Positions 1 to 7,008 of a stretch of 15,939 bases of DNA are shown here, piece after piece. Made by a program: the position numbers and the translations under genes. A model generated the notes under the pieces. It was not told where the DNA came from and did no database searches. It was given only the letters and a program-made list of their open reading frames with translations. This stretch comes from Nanobdellota archaeon (GTDB lineage: Archaea > Nanobdellota > Nanobdellia > Woesearchaeales > GW2011-AR9). Within the stretch, counting starts at the first letter, position 1; every line of letters begins with the position of its first letter. The stretch is from the NCBI GenBank assembly GCA_018812355.1, contig JAHJDQ010000171.1, positions 1 through 15,939 on the forward strand. The letters are read 5' to 3'.

Positions 1-1
1 C

Positions 2-205
2 ATTAATGTAGTTATTGAGAATTATGACAAACAACTTCAAGTTAAACAAGAGATTATTCAACTAAAAAATTTAATTTCAGCACCAGTGCAATGGGATAAA
101 GTAAAGAAAATCAAGCTGGTAAGCTCGAAGTACGTTTATGATCTTACAGTTAATAAAAACCATAATTTCATTGCTGGTTTTAATGGTGGAGCTGTAATTC
201 ATAAT
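2..205 (+). other. Intein C-terminal segment inserted in Hef Walker A motif (GK/T)
   Basis: Directly before the helicase extein lies a typical intein C-terminus: block F (VYDLTVNKNHNFIAG) and block G (GAVIHN), ending in His-Asn. The next residue, Thr (codon 206-208), is the +1 nucleophile. The extein continues ALAFLLAAQRL, which matches Hef just after GxGKT, so the insertion splits the P-loop between Lys and Thr. Only the last 68 residues are in the window, so whether a homing endonuclease domain is present upstream cannot be seen. The GTG at 86 is not a real start; the frame stays open to the window edge. Confidence 0.93.
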
Positions 206-2302
206 ACTGCACTAGCCTTTCTCCTCGCTGCCCAAAGATTACATCATTATCCCAATTCTAAAATTCTCATGCTTGCTCCAACTAAACCTTTATGTGAACA
301 ACATCTCACAACTTTCCAAAAACACTTTAACCTTCCAACAGAAAAAATGGTTCTCTTCACCGGATCAGTTAAACCAGAAAAAAGAGAACAACTCTGGAAA
401 GAAGCTCAAGTAATCATTTCTACTCCCCAAGGCTTAGAGAATGATGTCATCAATAAGAGAATCAAACTAGCCGAAGTTTCCCTTCTCATCTTCGATGAAG
501 GCCATCATGCTACAGGCGACTATGCTTATGTCTGGATTGCTGATCAATATGAAAAACTTTCCAACAAACCTCGAATTCTCGCCCTTACTGCTTCTCCTGG
601 TTCTGATTTAGAAAAAATTAAAGAAATCTGTCAAAATTTAAAAATAGAAAAGGTTGAAGTACGTACAGAAGAAGATCCTGACGTTAAACCATACATCCAA
701 CAAGTAAAATTTAACTGGACTAAAGTAAAGTTTCCCGAAAAACTACAAGAAATCCAATCATATCTCAAGAACTCCAGAAAAAGTAAACTTCTTGAAGCTC
801 AGAAGTATGGATACTGCACTAGTTCAGATTTAAACAAAACTCAACTTCTCAAACTTCAGGGAGAATTACAACGCCAACTTTCATCCGGGGTAAGAGATTT
901 TGAAATCCTGAAATCCGTTTCTTTAATTGCTGAAGCACTTAAAGTTGACCATTCCTTAGAATTATTAGAATCGCAAGGTCTTACTCCTTTAACAATCTAT
1001 TTCCAAAAACTACAATCTGAATCACTTACTACTAAAGTAAAAGCAGTTAAGAATTTAATGCTTGACGTCAATTTCAAATCGGCTATCTATTTAACCAACG
1101 AACTACAAGAAAAAGGCTTTCTTCATCCTAAGTTAACAAAACTAACTGAAATTGTTGAAGAAGTAATTCAACAAGATGACCAAGCAAAAATCATTATCTT
1201 CACCCAATTCCGTGATTCAGCAGAACAAATCATCGAACAACTCAACAAATTTAAAACTCATATTTTTGTCGGTCAGGCTAAAAAGAAAGGTCTTGGCTTC
1301 TCTCAAAAAGAACAAAAAGAAATCCTCGACAAATTTAGAAACAACCAATTTAACATTCTCGTTGCTACTTCTGTTGCGGAAGAAGGTTTAGATATTCCTA
1401 AAGTGGATAAAGTGATTTTTTATGAACCTGTTCCTTCAGCAATTAGAACAATCCAAAGAAAGGGAAGAACTGGAAGATTAGAAAAAGGCGAAGTAACAAT
1501 TCTCGTTACCGAAAATACGCGAGATGTTGGCTATCGTTGGGCTGCCCATCATAAAGAAAAACGGATGTATCGGAATCTAAATAAACTCAAAACAGAATTT
1601 TCTTTTCTCCACGAAAAAAAACCGCTCACTTTACAAAAATTCATCCCCGAAGAACAAGTCGTTGCTGTACTGGCAGACCATCGAGAAAAAAGTAATCGTA
1701 TCGTTAAAGAATTAATTAATCTCGGTATCTCAGTTAAAACAGCCCAATTAGAATCCGCAGATTATCTTCTTTCTGGAAGAGTCGGTGTTGAACTTAAAAA
1801 AGTACCAGACTTTGTTGCTTCCATTATTGACGGCCGTTTATTAGAACAAGTAAGAAGTTTAAGAAATAATTTTGAGAAAGCAGTCTTAATCATTGAGGGC
1901 GAAGAAGATATCTACTCAATTAGAAAAGTCCATGCTAACGCCATTAGGGGAATGCTCTCTTCAATTGTTTTGGATTTTCAGGTTCCTGTTCTTTACACTA
2001 AAAATCCGCAAGACACTGCCGGATTATTAGCAGTGATGGCTAAACGTGAACAAGATAAAAGTCGAGATTTCTCTTACCATGAACATAAACCACAATCAAT
2101 CAAAGAGCAACAAGAATTCCTAGTCTCTTCCTTACCTAATATTGGTGTACAGACAGCTCGCTTATTATTAGAACACTTCAGTTCAATTAAAAATCTGATC
2201 AACGCCAAAAAAGATGAAATCACTAACATTAAAGGAGTAGGAGACAAAACTGCTGATAAATTAACCAAGTTGTTTGCAGAAGAATATATTAAGAAAGATT
2301 AA
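2..2302 (+). CDS. hef: Hef helicase-nuclease (XPF/FANCM family), 5'-truncated, with C-terminal part of an intein
   Basis: The frame is open from the window edge. After a 68-residue intein remnant, the extein (206 onward) is an SF2 helicase: LMLAPTKPL (motif Ia), FDEGHH (DEAH-like motif II), LALTASPGS (motif III), FVGQAKKKG and VATSVAEEGLDIP, then QRKGRTGR (motif VI). An ERCC4/XPF nuclease domain follows (ADYLLSGRVGVELKK...DFVASIIDGRL), then tandem helix-hairpin-helix (LPNIGVQTA, IKGVGDKTA). By family knowledge Hef processes branched DNA at stalled replication forks, and both halves are present. The missing N-terminus holds motif Q and the start of Walker A. The usual ERK of the nuclease motif reads E-L-K here, with Leu at 1793-1795. 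The stop overlaps the stop of the convergent GTPase gene. Identity is very secure; nuclease activity is less certain. Confidence 0.96.
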   Translation: MNVVIENYDKQLQVKQEIIQLKNLISAPVQWDKVKKIKLVSSKYVYDLTVNKNHNFIAGFNGGAVIHNTALAFLLAAQRLHHYPNSKILMLAPTKPLCEQHLTTFQKHFNLPTEKMVLFTGSVKPEKREQLWKEAQVIISTPQGLENDVINKRIKLAEVSLLIFDEGHHATGDYAYVWIADQYEKLSNKPRILALTASPGSDLEKIKEICQNLKIEKVEVRTEEDPDVKPYIQQVKFNWTKVKFPEKLQEIQSYLKNSRKSKLLEAQKYGYCTSSDLNKTQLLKLQGELQRQLSSGVRDFEILKSVSLIAEALKVDHSLELLESQGLTPLTIYFQKLQSESLTTKVKAVKNLMLDVNFKSAIYLTNELQEKGFLHPKLTKLTEIVEEVIQQDDQAKIIIFTQFRDSAEQIIEQLNKFKTHIFVGQAKKKGLGFSQKEQKEILDKFRNNQFNILVATSVAEEGLDIPKVDKVIFYEPVPSAIRTIQRKGRTGRLEKGEVTILVTENTRDVGYRWAAHHKEKRMYRNLNKLKTEFSFLHEKKPLTLQKFIPEEQVVAVLADHREKSNRIVKELINLGISVKTAQLESADYLLSGRVGVELKKVPDFVASIIDGRLLEQVRSLRNNFEKAVLIIEGEEDIYSIRKVHANAIRGMLSSIVLDFQVPVLYTKNPQDTAGLLAVMAKREQDKSRDFSYHEHKPQSIKEQQEFLVSSLPNIGVQTARLLLEHFSSIKNLINAKKDEITNIKGVGDKTADKLTKLFAEEYIKKD

Positions 2303-3030
2303 ACTTTTATCTTTCCTGTCTGCCAATCTTTTAGAATCGAACGTGCCGTTCCTTCTAAATCCGGCAAACCTTTTTTCCTTAACTTTCTCAATTTCAAAGC
2401 AATATTCTCTAAAATTTCCTCTGCCCCATTTCCTTCAATTTGATAATACTTCACAATTAACTCTTTCTTATCTTCAATCAATCCTAAAACGGCAGTTTCC
2501 GGATCTTTAATTTTCGCATAACTTATTGCTCCTGTCTTTCCATGTTTAATTATATCTTTTTCTTTCCGTGGAAATACTCCTGGAGTGTCTAATAACATTA
2601 TTTTTTGATCTACCCTTATTTTTTGAAATCCTTTTGTGTAACCAGATTCTGCTGACGTCCGCGCTTTTCCTTTTCCCGCTAAAGCATTGATTAAAGAAGA
2701 TTTCCCCACGTTAGGATATCCTAAAACCCCTACAATCACACTCTTACCTTTAGATAATTCTAATATTTTTTTCTTCAAAATTGTTGTACCTAAATGTTCT
2801 GTACTTGAAATAAATACACTCGGGGTTAATTTTTTCTTGATTTGTTCTAAATCCTCTTTTTTGGCCAAATCACATTTGTTAACCACATATAATAACTTTT
2901 TCTCCAACTGTTTAACTTTCCTCTCAATTTCAAAATTTCTTGTTTCCTGGACCATTCTTGCATCTAGCACTTCAATCAATAAATCAGCATCTCTGAGTAC
3001 TTTATTAACATGTTTCCAAAACGAGGGCAT
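2299..3030 (-). CDS. Circularly permuted GTPase, YlqF/RbgA/HSR1-MMR1 family
   Basis: This 243-residue protein has its GTPase motifs in permuted order: G4 NKCD (51-54), G5-like SS (75-76), G1 GYPNVGKSS (104-112) and G3 DTPG (148-151). That order defines the YlqF/YawG group. Relatives assist large-subunit ribosome assembly, so a ribosome-biogenesis role is inferred from family. The start ATG at 3030 fits the N-terminus of archaeal relatives (FWKHVN...DADLLIEVLDAR). A TATA-like palindrome is centred about 26 nt upstream, implying a leaderless mRNA. The gene converges on hef, and the two stop codons share the four bases 2299-2302. Confidence 0.93.
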   Translation of the reverse strand: MPSFWKHVNKVLRDADLLIEVLDARMVQETRNFEIERKVKQLEKKLLYVVNKCDLAKKEDLEQIKKKLTPSVFISSTEHLGTTILKKKILELSKGKSVIVGVLGYPNVGKSSLINALAGKGKARTSAESGYTKGFQKIRVDQKIMLLDTPGVFPRKEKDIIKHGKTGAISYAKIKDPETAVLGLIEDKKELIVKYYQIEGNGAEEILENIALKLRKLRKKGLPDLEGTARSILKDWQTGKIKV

Positions 3031-3050
3031 AATTCTATTCTATTACCTAA

Positions 3051-3060
3051 ATTTATAAAT
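3051..3060. promoter_or_regulatory. Palindromic TATA box shared by two divergent leaderless genes
   Basis: ATTTATAAAT is a perfect palindrome in the 52-nt gap between divergent start codons at 3030 (-) and 3083 (+). Its centre is about 26 nt from the first and 27 nt from the second, the usual archaeal TATA-to-TSS distance on both sides. No Shine-Dalgarno precedes either start. A single bidirectional promoter giving two leaderless mRNAs is the simplest reading. Confidence 0.7.
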
Positions 3061-3082
3061 ATTCGTACTCTTTTGCCTTATT

Positions 3083-3412
3083 ATGCCCTTTTCCAAAACC
3101 TTTCCAAAAACCCTTCCCGGCAGTAATTATCCGGTTTGGGAAGAAGTATTCCTAACTGCTGAAGAAGAGCAGCAAGTAGAACAGGAATGTAAGAAGATTA
3201 ATTTCCAACTGCTTGATGAATGTCTGCATGATGCTAAAATGCTCGCGATTAAGAATGGTATCAATCAAGATGAGAACATTACTAAACTAGCAATTGCTTT
3301 ATTCGAAAAAAGAGCTTCCCATGTTGTTTTCTGGAAAGAAAGTAATGCCAAAGAGAAGTTTGATACCCAAAAAGGGGCGCCAGAGACTAAGTCTCTGAGC
3401 GAGAAAAAATAA
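3083..3412 (+). CDS. Hypothetical protein (109 aa), no recognised family
   Basis: A soluble, charged protein with no membrane segment and no motif I can name. The N-terminal third includes FPKTLPGSNYPVWEEVFLTAEEE; the middle is predicted mostly helical (residues about 26-85) and contains two Cys residues. The last 20 residues look disordered and Lys/Glu-rich, and their codons include a GC-rich hairpin. Start ATG 3083 fits the TATA box 27 nt upstream. It is divergent from the permuted GTPase and appears to share its promoter, which weakly suggests co-regulation. Codon use is like its neighbours and the frame is clean, so it is probably a real gene. Confidence 0.75.
   Translation: MPFSKTFPKTLPGSNYPVWEEVFLTAEEEQQVEQECKKINFQLLDECLHDAKMLAIKNGINQDENITKLAIALFEKRASHVVFWKESNAKEKFDTQKGAPETKSLSEKK
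3378..3401. terminator. Hairpin at the 3' end of the 109-aa gene
   Basis: CAGAGAC (3381-3387), a TAA loop and GTCTCTG (3391-3397) form a perfect 7-bp stem. It can extend by CGC/GCG if A3398 is bulged. It is GC-rich in an AT-rich region and followed by an A-rich rather than T-rich stretch on the + strand. It lies between convergent genes and might end transcription or protect the mRNA 3' end; function is inferred. Confidence 0.35.
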
Positions 3413-3413
3413 T

Positions 3414-3869
3414 TCATTTCTTTTTTCTTCTCTTCGGTTTCAAATGCTTCTTAACAAACTGATCAAACTTTTCTACTTCTTGTTTATTACTAAAAAATAA
3501 TTGATGTCTCTTCCCTTTATGCGTAAGCACGTATCCTCCTAAAAATAACTGATCTAACTTATGGAGTTTAATATCTTTCAAAGCGACTTTTTCTTTTTTA
3601 ACTCTACTTTTTGTTTTTCTGGTTATTTGAAGATGCGTACTATTCAAAAAATACTTTTCTTCCACCGCTCTAAACTTCTGCACAATCGCTGAGATTAACA
3701 CATACACTCCCAAAAACAAAATAGTTGCTAAAATTGCATAAAACCAACTTCCCGCTTGCTGAAAAGAGATTAAAAAAATAACTACTGCTAATAGAGCAAT
3801 AAAAGTTTTCTCCAATCTTAACAGAGAAAATTCTTTCTGTGGAAATATCCAAGATAATTCTCCTGCCAT
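3414..3869 (-). CDS. Small membrane protein with possible PH-like C-terminal domain
   Basis: A 151-residue protein. After a short N-terminal stretch there are two hydrophobic segments (about 22-38 and 43-64), then a cytosolic, basic, beta-rich region (HLQITRKTKSRVKKEKVALKDI...LHKLDQLFLGGYVLTHKGKRHQLFF) and a C-terminal helix ending in a run of Lys/Arg. Two membrane helices followed by such a domain resembles bacterial/archaeal PH-like (bPH2) membrane proteins, but this is only a pattern match. The start ATG lies one base after the stop of the upstream gene, so the two are probably translated from one mRNA, with trpS first. Confidence 0.7.
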   Translation of the reverse strand: MAGELSWIFPQKEFSLLRLEKTFIALLAVVIFLISFQQAGSWFYAILATILFLGVYVLISAIVQKFRAVEEKYFLNSTHLQITRKTKSRVKKEKVALKDIKLHKLDQLFLGGYVLTHKGKRHQLFFSNKQEVEKFDQFVKKHLKPKRRKKK

Positions 3870-3870
3870 T

Positions 3871-4113
3871 TTAGTACCCCGCCTCGTTTGCTGGCGCTTT
3901 TGTCATACTAATCAAAGAAGCAACAAACATTGCCGCAAACACTAGCATGAACGCAATCGCATACCTCTGACTTTGTGGATAAACCCAATAAGCAGAAATT
4001 AAGAATCCTAATATCGCTGTGACCATAAAACTGCCTTTTAATGGCGCTGCTTTCCATTTCCCAGCCACTTTTTTCGAAGAAGATTTTCGTTTTACTCTTT
4101 TCTTTTTAACCAT
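3871..4113 (-). CDS. Small two-helix membrane protein (80 aa)
   Basis: The N-terminus is strongly basic (MVKKKRVKRKSSSKK), followed by two hydrophobic segments around residues 30-46 and 51-69 and a short tail, so the N-terminus is probably cytosolic. I do not recognise a family. A longer reading from GTG 4122 is possible, but that GTG is part of the Shine-Dalgarno GAGGTGAT, six bases before ATG 4113, so the ATG is chosen. It sits 44 nt downstream of trpS and one base upstream of the next membrane protein, in an apparent three-gene operon. Confidence 0.72.
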   Translation of the reverse strand: MVKKKRVKRKSSSKKVAGKWKAAPLKGSFMVTAILGFLISAYWVYPQSQRYAIAFMLVFAAMFVASLISMTKAPANEAGY

Positions 4114-4117
4114 CCTA

Positions 4118-4125
4118 ATCACCTC
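4118..4125 (-). promoter_or_regulatory. Shine-Dalgarno GAGGTGAT deciding the ATG 4113 start
   Basis: On the minus strand GAGGTGAT, complementary to the conserved 16S 3' end, ends a few bases before ATG 4113 (six bases between GAGGTG and ATG). It contains the GTG that would otherwise be the upstream start. The same motif and spacing recur before the homing endonuclease. Confidence 0.8.
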
Positions 4126-4157
4126 TTTAGTACAATAATATTTGTTAGTAAGAAACT

Positions 4158-5267
4158 TTAGTTTAAAAACTTATCCACTACTTTTTTCGCTTGTTTTCTT
4201 TTCTGAGCATGTTCTTTCAAGAAAATAGTTAATTTATCAATCGTAATTTGTTTTAATTCCCCGCTTAATAACTTGCCTTTCTTATAATCATCATAAATTT
4301 TCTCTAATTTTTTGTCATCTGGTTCTAAACCATACTTCAACATTTGAAAAGCAACATCAATCTCTGGATTGCCTCCTTTCTTGCGGTGTTCTTCTATTGT
4401 CGGCTGCCCGCCAGAAAAAGCATATTTTTTAATTTTATTTGCCGCTTCTTCAGGAGTATCTGTAAGAGCGATGTAAGACGTTGGTTCAGAAGATGACATT
4501 TTCTCTCCTTTTAATCCGGGCATGAATTTATGATAAGTTGAACTAAGCTGTTTAAACTTAAACGATTTAATTCTTTGCGAAACATCTCGCGCTAACCTTA
4601 AATGAGGATCTTGGTCTGCTCCTACTGGAACTACTATTGGTAATGGCTTTCCTTCAAACTCTTTTAATTGTGGGTGTAACATGTCTGCTGCTTGCAATAA
4701 AGCTGAGGCCATTTTTCCTGGTTCTAAAGCTCCGTAAATACTTCTAAATTCATTAAAAGTAGCATGTCTTGCTAACATGTTCGCTAAACTATAATAGGCA
4801 TTAGCTTTCTGACCATCTTTAGAACGTTGAGATTGAAAATAAAAATCACATTTTTTCAAATCTAATCCTAAAGCAACGTAATTAGTCAGGTATTCTTTAA
4901 TTGCCGTCTCTCTCAATTCTTTTAAATTAGGATTACGTGAATTATAAGCTTCCAGGTCCGCTACAGTTAAGTAAATCTTCGCACCCAATTTTTGGTAAAA
5001 GATTATTTGCTCTGCAACCATCTTATGACCAAGATGAAATTTTCCTGAAGGCATTAACCCAGTCATCATCACGAAAGGCTTTTTCTTTTCAATCGCTTCC
5101 ACAATTTGCTTGAAATCTCGATGAGCAAAAATGATTCCTCTTCTGAACAAAACATTTTTCTGAAAAACATCTGGTAGATGTTTTAATGGCTGCAGACCAA
5201 ACTGCTTCATTAATTTATCATAATCAATCTTACCTTTTACTTCCCATGGGGTGACTTTGCTTACCAT
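4158..5267 (-). CDS. trpS: Tryptophan--tRNA ligase (archaeal/eukaryal type)
   Basis: Class I aminoacyl-tRNA synthetase charging tRNA-Trp. The N-terminal VTPWEVKGKIDYDKLMKQFG is the signature of the archaeal/eukaryal TrpRS branch. The HIGH motif appears as HLGH (about residue 79 counted from GTG 5270) within MPSGKFHLGHKM, and KMSKS as KMSSS (about 257-261). GADQDPHLRLARDV is the typical active-site segment. Length, about 370 residues, is normal. ATG 5267 is preferred; GTG 5270 is an in-frame alternative. A TATA-like box is centred about 27 nt upstream and there is no Shine-Dalgarno, so the mRNA is probably leaderless. It is first in an apparent operon with two small membrane proteins. Confidence 0.97.
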   Translation of the reverse strand: MVSKVTPWEVKGKIDYDKLMKQFGLQPLKHLPDVFQKNVLFRRGIIFAHRDFKQIVEAIEKKKPFVMMTGLMPSGKFHLGHKMVAEQIIFYQKLGAKIYLTVADLEAYNSRNPNLKELRETAIKEYLTNYVALGLDLKKCDFYFQSQRSKDGQKANAYYSLANMLARHATFNEFRSIYGALEPGKMASALLQAADMLHPQLKEFEGKPLPIVVPVGADQDPHLRLARDVSQRIKSFKFKQLSSTYHKFMPGLKGEKMSSSEPTSYIALTDTPEEAANKIKKYAFSGGQPTIEEHRKKGGNPEIDVAFQMLKYGLEPDDKKLEKIYDDYKKGKLLSGELKQITIDKLTIFLKEHAQKRKQAKKVVDKFLN

Positions 5268-5289
5268 CACAATAACTATTCTTTACTAT

Positions 5290-5299
5290 CTTTTAAATA
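5290..5299 (-). promoter_or_regulatory. TATA box of trpS
   Basis: TATTTAAAAG on the minus strand is centred about 27 nt before ATG 5267 (25 nt before GTG 5270). Its position implies a transcript beginning at or next to the start codon. Confidence 0.55.
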
Positions 5300-5317
5300 T
5301 TCTCTTTTTTAGAAATC

Positions 5318-5325
5318 TTTTTATA
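5318..5325 (+). promoter_or_regulatory. TATA box of the 293-aa membrane protein gene
   Basis: TTTTTATA is centred about 26 nt before ATG 5348, with no Shine-Dalgarno between, which fits a leaderless transcript. Confidence 0.55.
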
Positions 5326-5347
5326 CTCCTTTAGTTTAATCTTAAGC

Positions 5348-6229
5348 ATGAACTTAGAACAAGAGTTGTGTAAAAACGAGATCCTTCTTTCCGTTTTTTC
5401 ACAGGATTATTATAATGCTTCTTTACTAGGGGTTGTTAAAGAATTAAAACATAAAAAAATTTGTTATGTTACTTTAAACAAAACCTCTGCTGGCTTAGAA
5501 AAATATTTTCATTTTCATCAAGTTAATACTAATAATCTTTTTTTTATCGATGCTGTTTCCAAAAGCGTAACTAACAGTCCTCATCAGGATAATGTTTTGT
5601 TAATCTCTTCTCCTGCCGCTTTAACTGAATTAAGCATCGCGATTACTGAAGCTTTAAAACTCGGCGTGTTTGATCTAGTTTTATTCGATTCTCTTTCCAC
5701 TTTAAATATTTACAGTTTAAAAGGCAGAGCAACAGAAAAGTTTACTTACCAATTAATCAATAAAATTAAATCTAAACAAAAGCAAGGTATTTTTACTTGT
5801 TTAGAGGGTGATTTAGAAACAAGTTTGGTTAAGAATTCTTTCATGTATGTGGATAAAGTTCTTCATCCCAGTTTTTTTACTGCTTATCGTAATAAGAAAA
5901 GAAAGAATTTAGCTTTGGCAGCAATTTCTGCTTTATTATTGTTGATGGCCGTTCCAGTTTTTTTCACTTCCAGCAGTTTAACTGGTATGGTAACTTTAAA
6001 TACACTTGATTCTAGCAGAAATTTACTTTATTTGGGTGGATTTTTTTCTTTTGTGGTTATTTTCTTTATCATCGGTGCTACTGTCTACAAAAAAATCTCC
6101 TTACGTCTAATCTCGGATGAGGATTTGAAGAACATTAAACCAGGCAAATCAGAAGCAGACAAAATCAGAAAATCGTTTCGCAATAAAATCTTAAGTTGGT
6201 TTAAGAAGACACATCAAGCTGAGGTGTAA
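5348..6229 (+). CDS. Membrane-anchored KaiC/RecA-like protein without Walker A
   Basis: Residues 1-170 look like a RecA/KaiC-type alpha/beta domain: ICYVTLNKTSAGLEKYF (strand plus helix), LFFIDAVSK, NVLLISSPAALTELSIAITEAL and a Walker B-like FDLVLFDSLSTL (108-119). This order resembles archaeal KaiC-like proteins, but no GxxxxGK[ST] P-loop is present, so ATP binding is doubtful. Two hydrophobic segments follow (about 188-208 and 226-247), then a basic cytosolic tail. It could be a membrane-bound signalling or scaffold protein; the substrate is unknown. It starts divergently from trpS. Its 3' end overlaps the convergent exonuclease gene by 39 nt. Confidence 0.65.
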   Translation: MNLEQELCKNEILLSVFSQDYYNASLLGVVKELKHKKICYVTLNKTSAGLEKYFHFHQVNTNNLFFIDAVSKSVTNSPHQDNVLLISSPAALTELSIAITEALKLGVFDLVLFDSLSTLNIYSLKGRATEKFTYQLINKIKSKQKQGIFTCLEGDLETSLVKNSFMYVDKVLHPSFFTAYRNKKRKNLALAAISALLLLMAVPVFFTSSSLTGMVTLNTLDSSRNLLYLGGFFSFVVIFFIIGATVYKKISLRLISDEDLKNIKPGKSEADKIRKSFRNKILSWFKKTHQAEV

Positions 6230-6934
6230 TTTCTTGTAGACAACACTCATCACTCCCTTCAAATTCTCAATATCTTCTCGATTATACTCAATCAATAAAT
6301 CCAAGTACTCTTGATCTCCAGAAGCGTGAAAAGCTTTCCACAACGAAACTGGATTACCTTTTAAATGCGGAGGCCTTTTCAACCCTAATTCCTCCTCAAC
6401 TATTTTCAACCCTCCTTTTAACCCCAAATTTACACATAATGGTTTCAAATCAAGATGGGGCATTTTATTTTCAATTCCAAATTGTTTTCTTAATTTAGGC
6501 AAATCAAAAGAACCACCATTAAATGTAATCAATAATTTATATTTACTCAACTCCTTCTCAATCATTACCTTTGACAAGTTAACTCCTTTAACAAAAAAAT
6601 TAGAATGATAATAATCTGAAATTCCTACTAAAACCACTTTACCATAAGAATCAACCTCAACATCCAAATAGCCACATTCTTCTTTAAAATAATCATACAA
6701 TCGCCATATCTCTACTTGAGGCATTTTTCCAACAAAATAAGCCGAATCTTCATTCAATAAAGCTTCCTGCGCCTCTTTTACCTTTCGATTATAATAAAAC
6801 TTCTTCTCCATAGAAATCCCTTTAACATTCTTAGCCTGCAAAAAATTATGCCAATCTTTTATTCCTTGCTTCCAAATACTCTTCTCTTTCCTTTTCCCTA
6901 CTTTTTCTAAAAAAATAAAAGAATTTTTAATCAT
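6191..6934 (-). CDS. YprB-like RNase H-fold 3'-5' exonuclease (DEDD type)
   Basis: The C-terminal two thirds carry a complete DEDDy-like set: YLDVEVD (Asp91, Glu93), ITFNGGSFDLP (Asp144), HLDLKPL (Asp162) and YNREDIENL (Tyr217-x3-Asp221). This matches the YprB / RNase_H_2 family of predicted metal-dependent nucleases. The N-terminal 80 residues are basic and helical, as often found in the family. Substrate (DNA or RNA) cannot be told from sequence. ATG 6934 fits a TATA box 25 nt upstream. The last 39 nt lie antisense to the end of the 293-aa membrane protein gene, so the two convergent mRNAs could pair. Confidence 0.85.
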   Translation of the reverse strand: MIKNSFIFLEKVGKRKEKSIWKQGIKDWHNFLQAKNVKGISMEKKFYYNRKVKEAQEALLNEDSAYFVGKMPQVEIWRLYDYFKEECGYLDVEVDSYGKVVLVGISDYYHSNFFVKGVNLSKVMIEKELSKYKLLITFNGGSFDLPKLRKQFGIENKMPHLDLKPLCVNLGLKGGLKIVEEELGLKRPPHLKGNPVSLWKAFHASGDQEYLDLLIEYNREDIENLKGVMSVVYKKLHLSLMCLLKPT

Positions 6935-6953
6935 CTTCCTTCCTAAATCATAA

Positions 6954-6964
6954 CTTTTATATAC
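6954..6964 (-). promoter_or_regulatory. TATA box of the YprB-like nuclease gene
   Basis: GTATATAAAAG on the minus strand is centred about 25 nt before ATG 6934, giving a leaderless or nearly leaderless mRNA. Confidence 0.6.
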
Positions 6965-6973
6965 TTTTCTCCA

Positions 6974-7004
6974 CTTAAAAACCCAATTAACATTGGGGGT
7001 TTTT
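6974..7004 (+). promoter_or_regulatory. Promoter region of the stomatin gene with an inverted repeat
   Basis: CTTAAAAACC (6974-6983) is a TATA-like box about 30 nt before ATG 7009. Overlapping it, AAAAACCCAAT (6977-6987), loop TAAC and ATTGGGGGTTTTT (6992-7004) make an 11-bp inverted repeat with two extra Gs. It covers the space between TATA box and start, where a repressor could act; an operator role is inferred only. Confidence 0.4.
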
Positions 7005-7008
7005 CAAA

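Noticed and set aside
86..205. GTG at 86 as the start of the helicase gene
   Set aside because: The frame is open to the window edge and the segment is an intein C-terminus, so it is the middle of a longer gene.
1176..1391. Short open frame inside hef
   Set aside because: Out-of-frame shadow of the conserved helicase domain with Lys/Ser/Leu-rich low-complexity translation.
4114..4122. GTG 4122 as start of the small membrane protein
   Set aside because: This GTG is part of a strong GAGGTGAT ribosome-binding site correctly spaced to ATG 4113.
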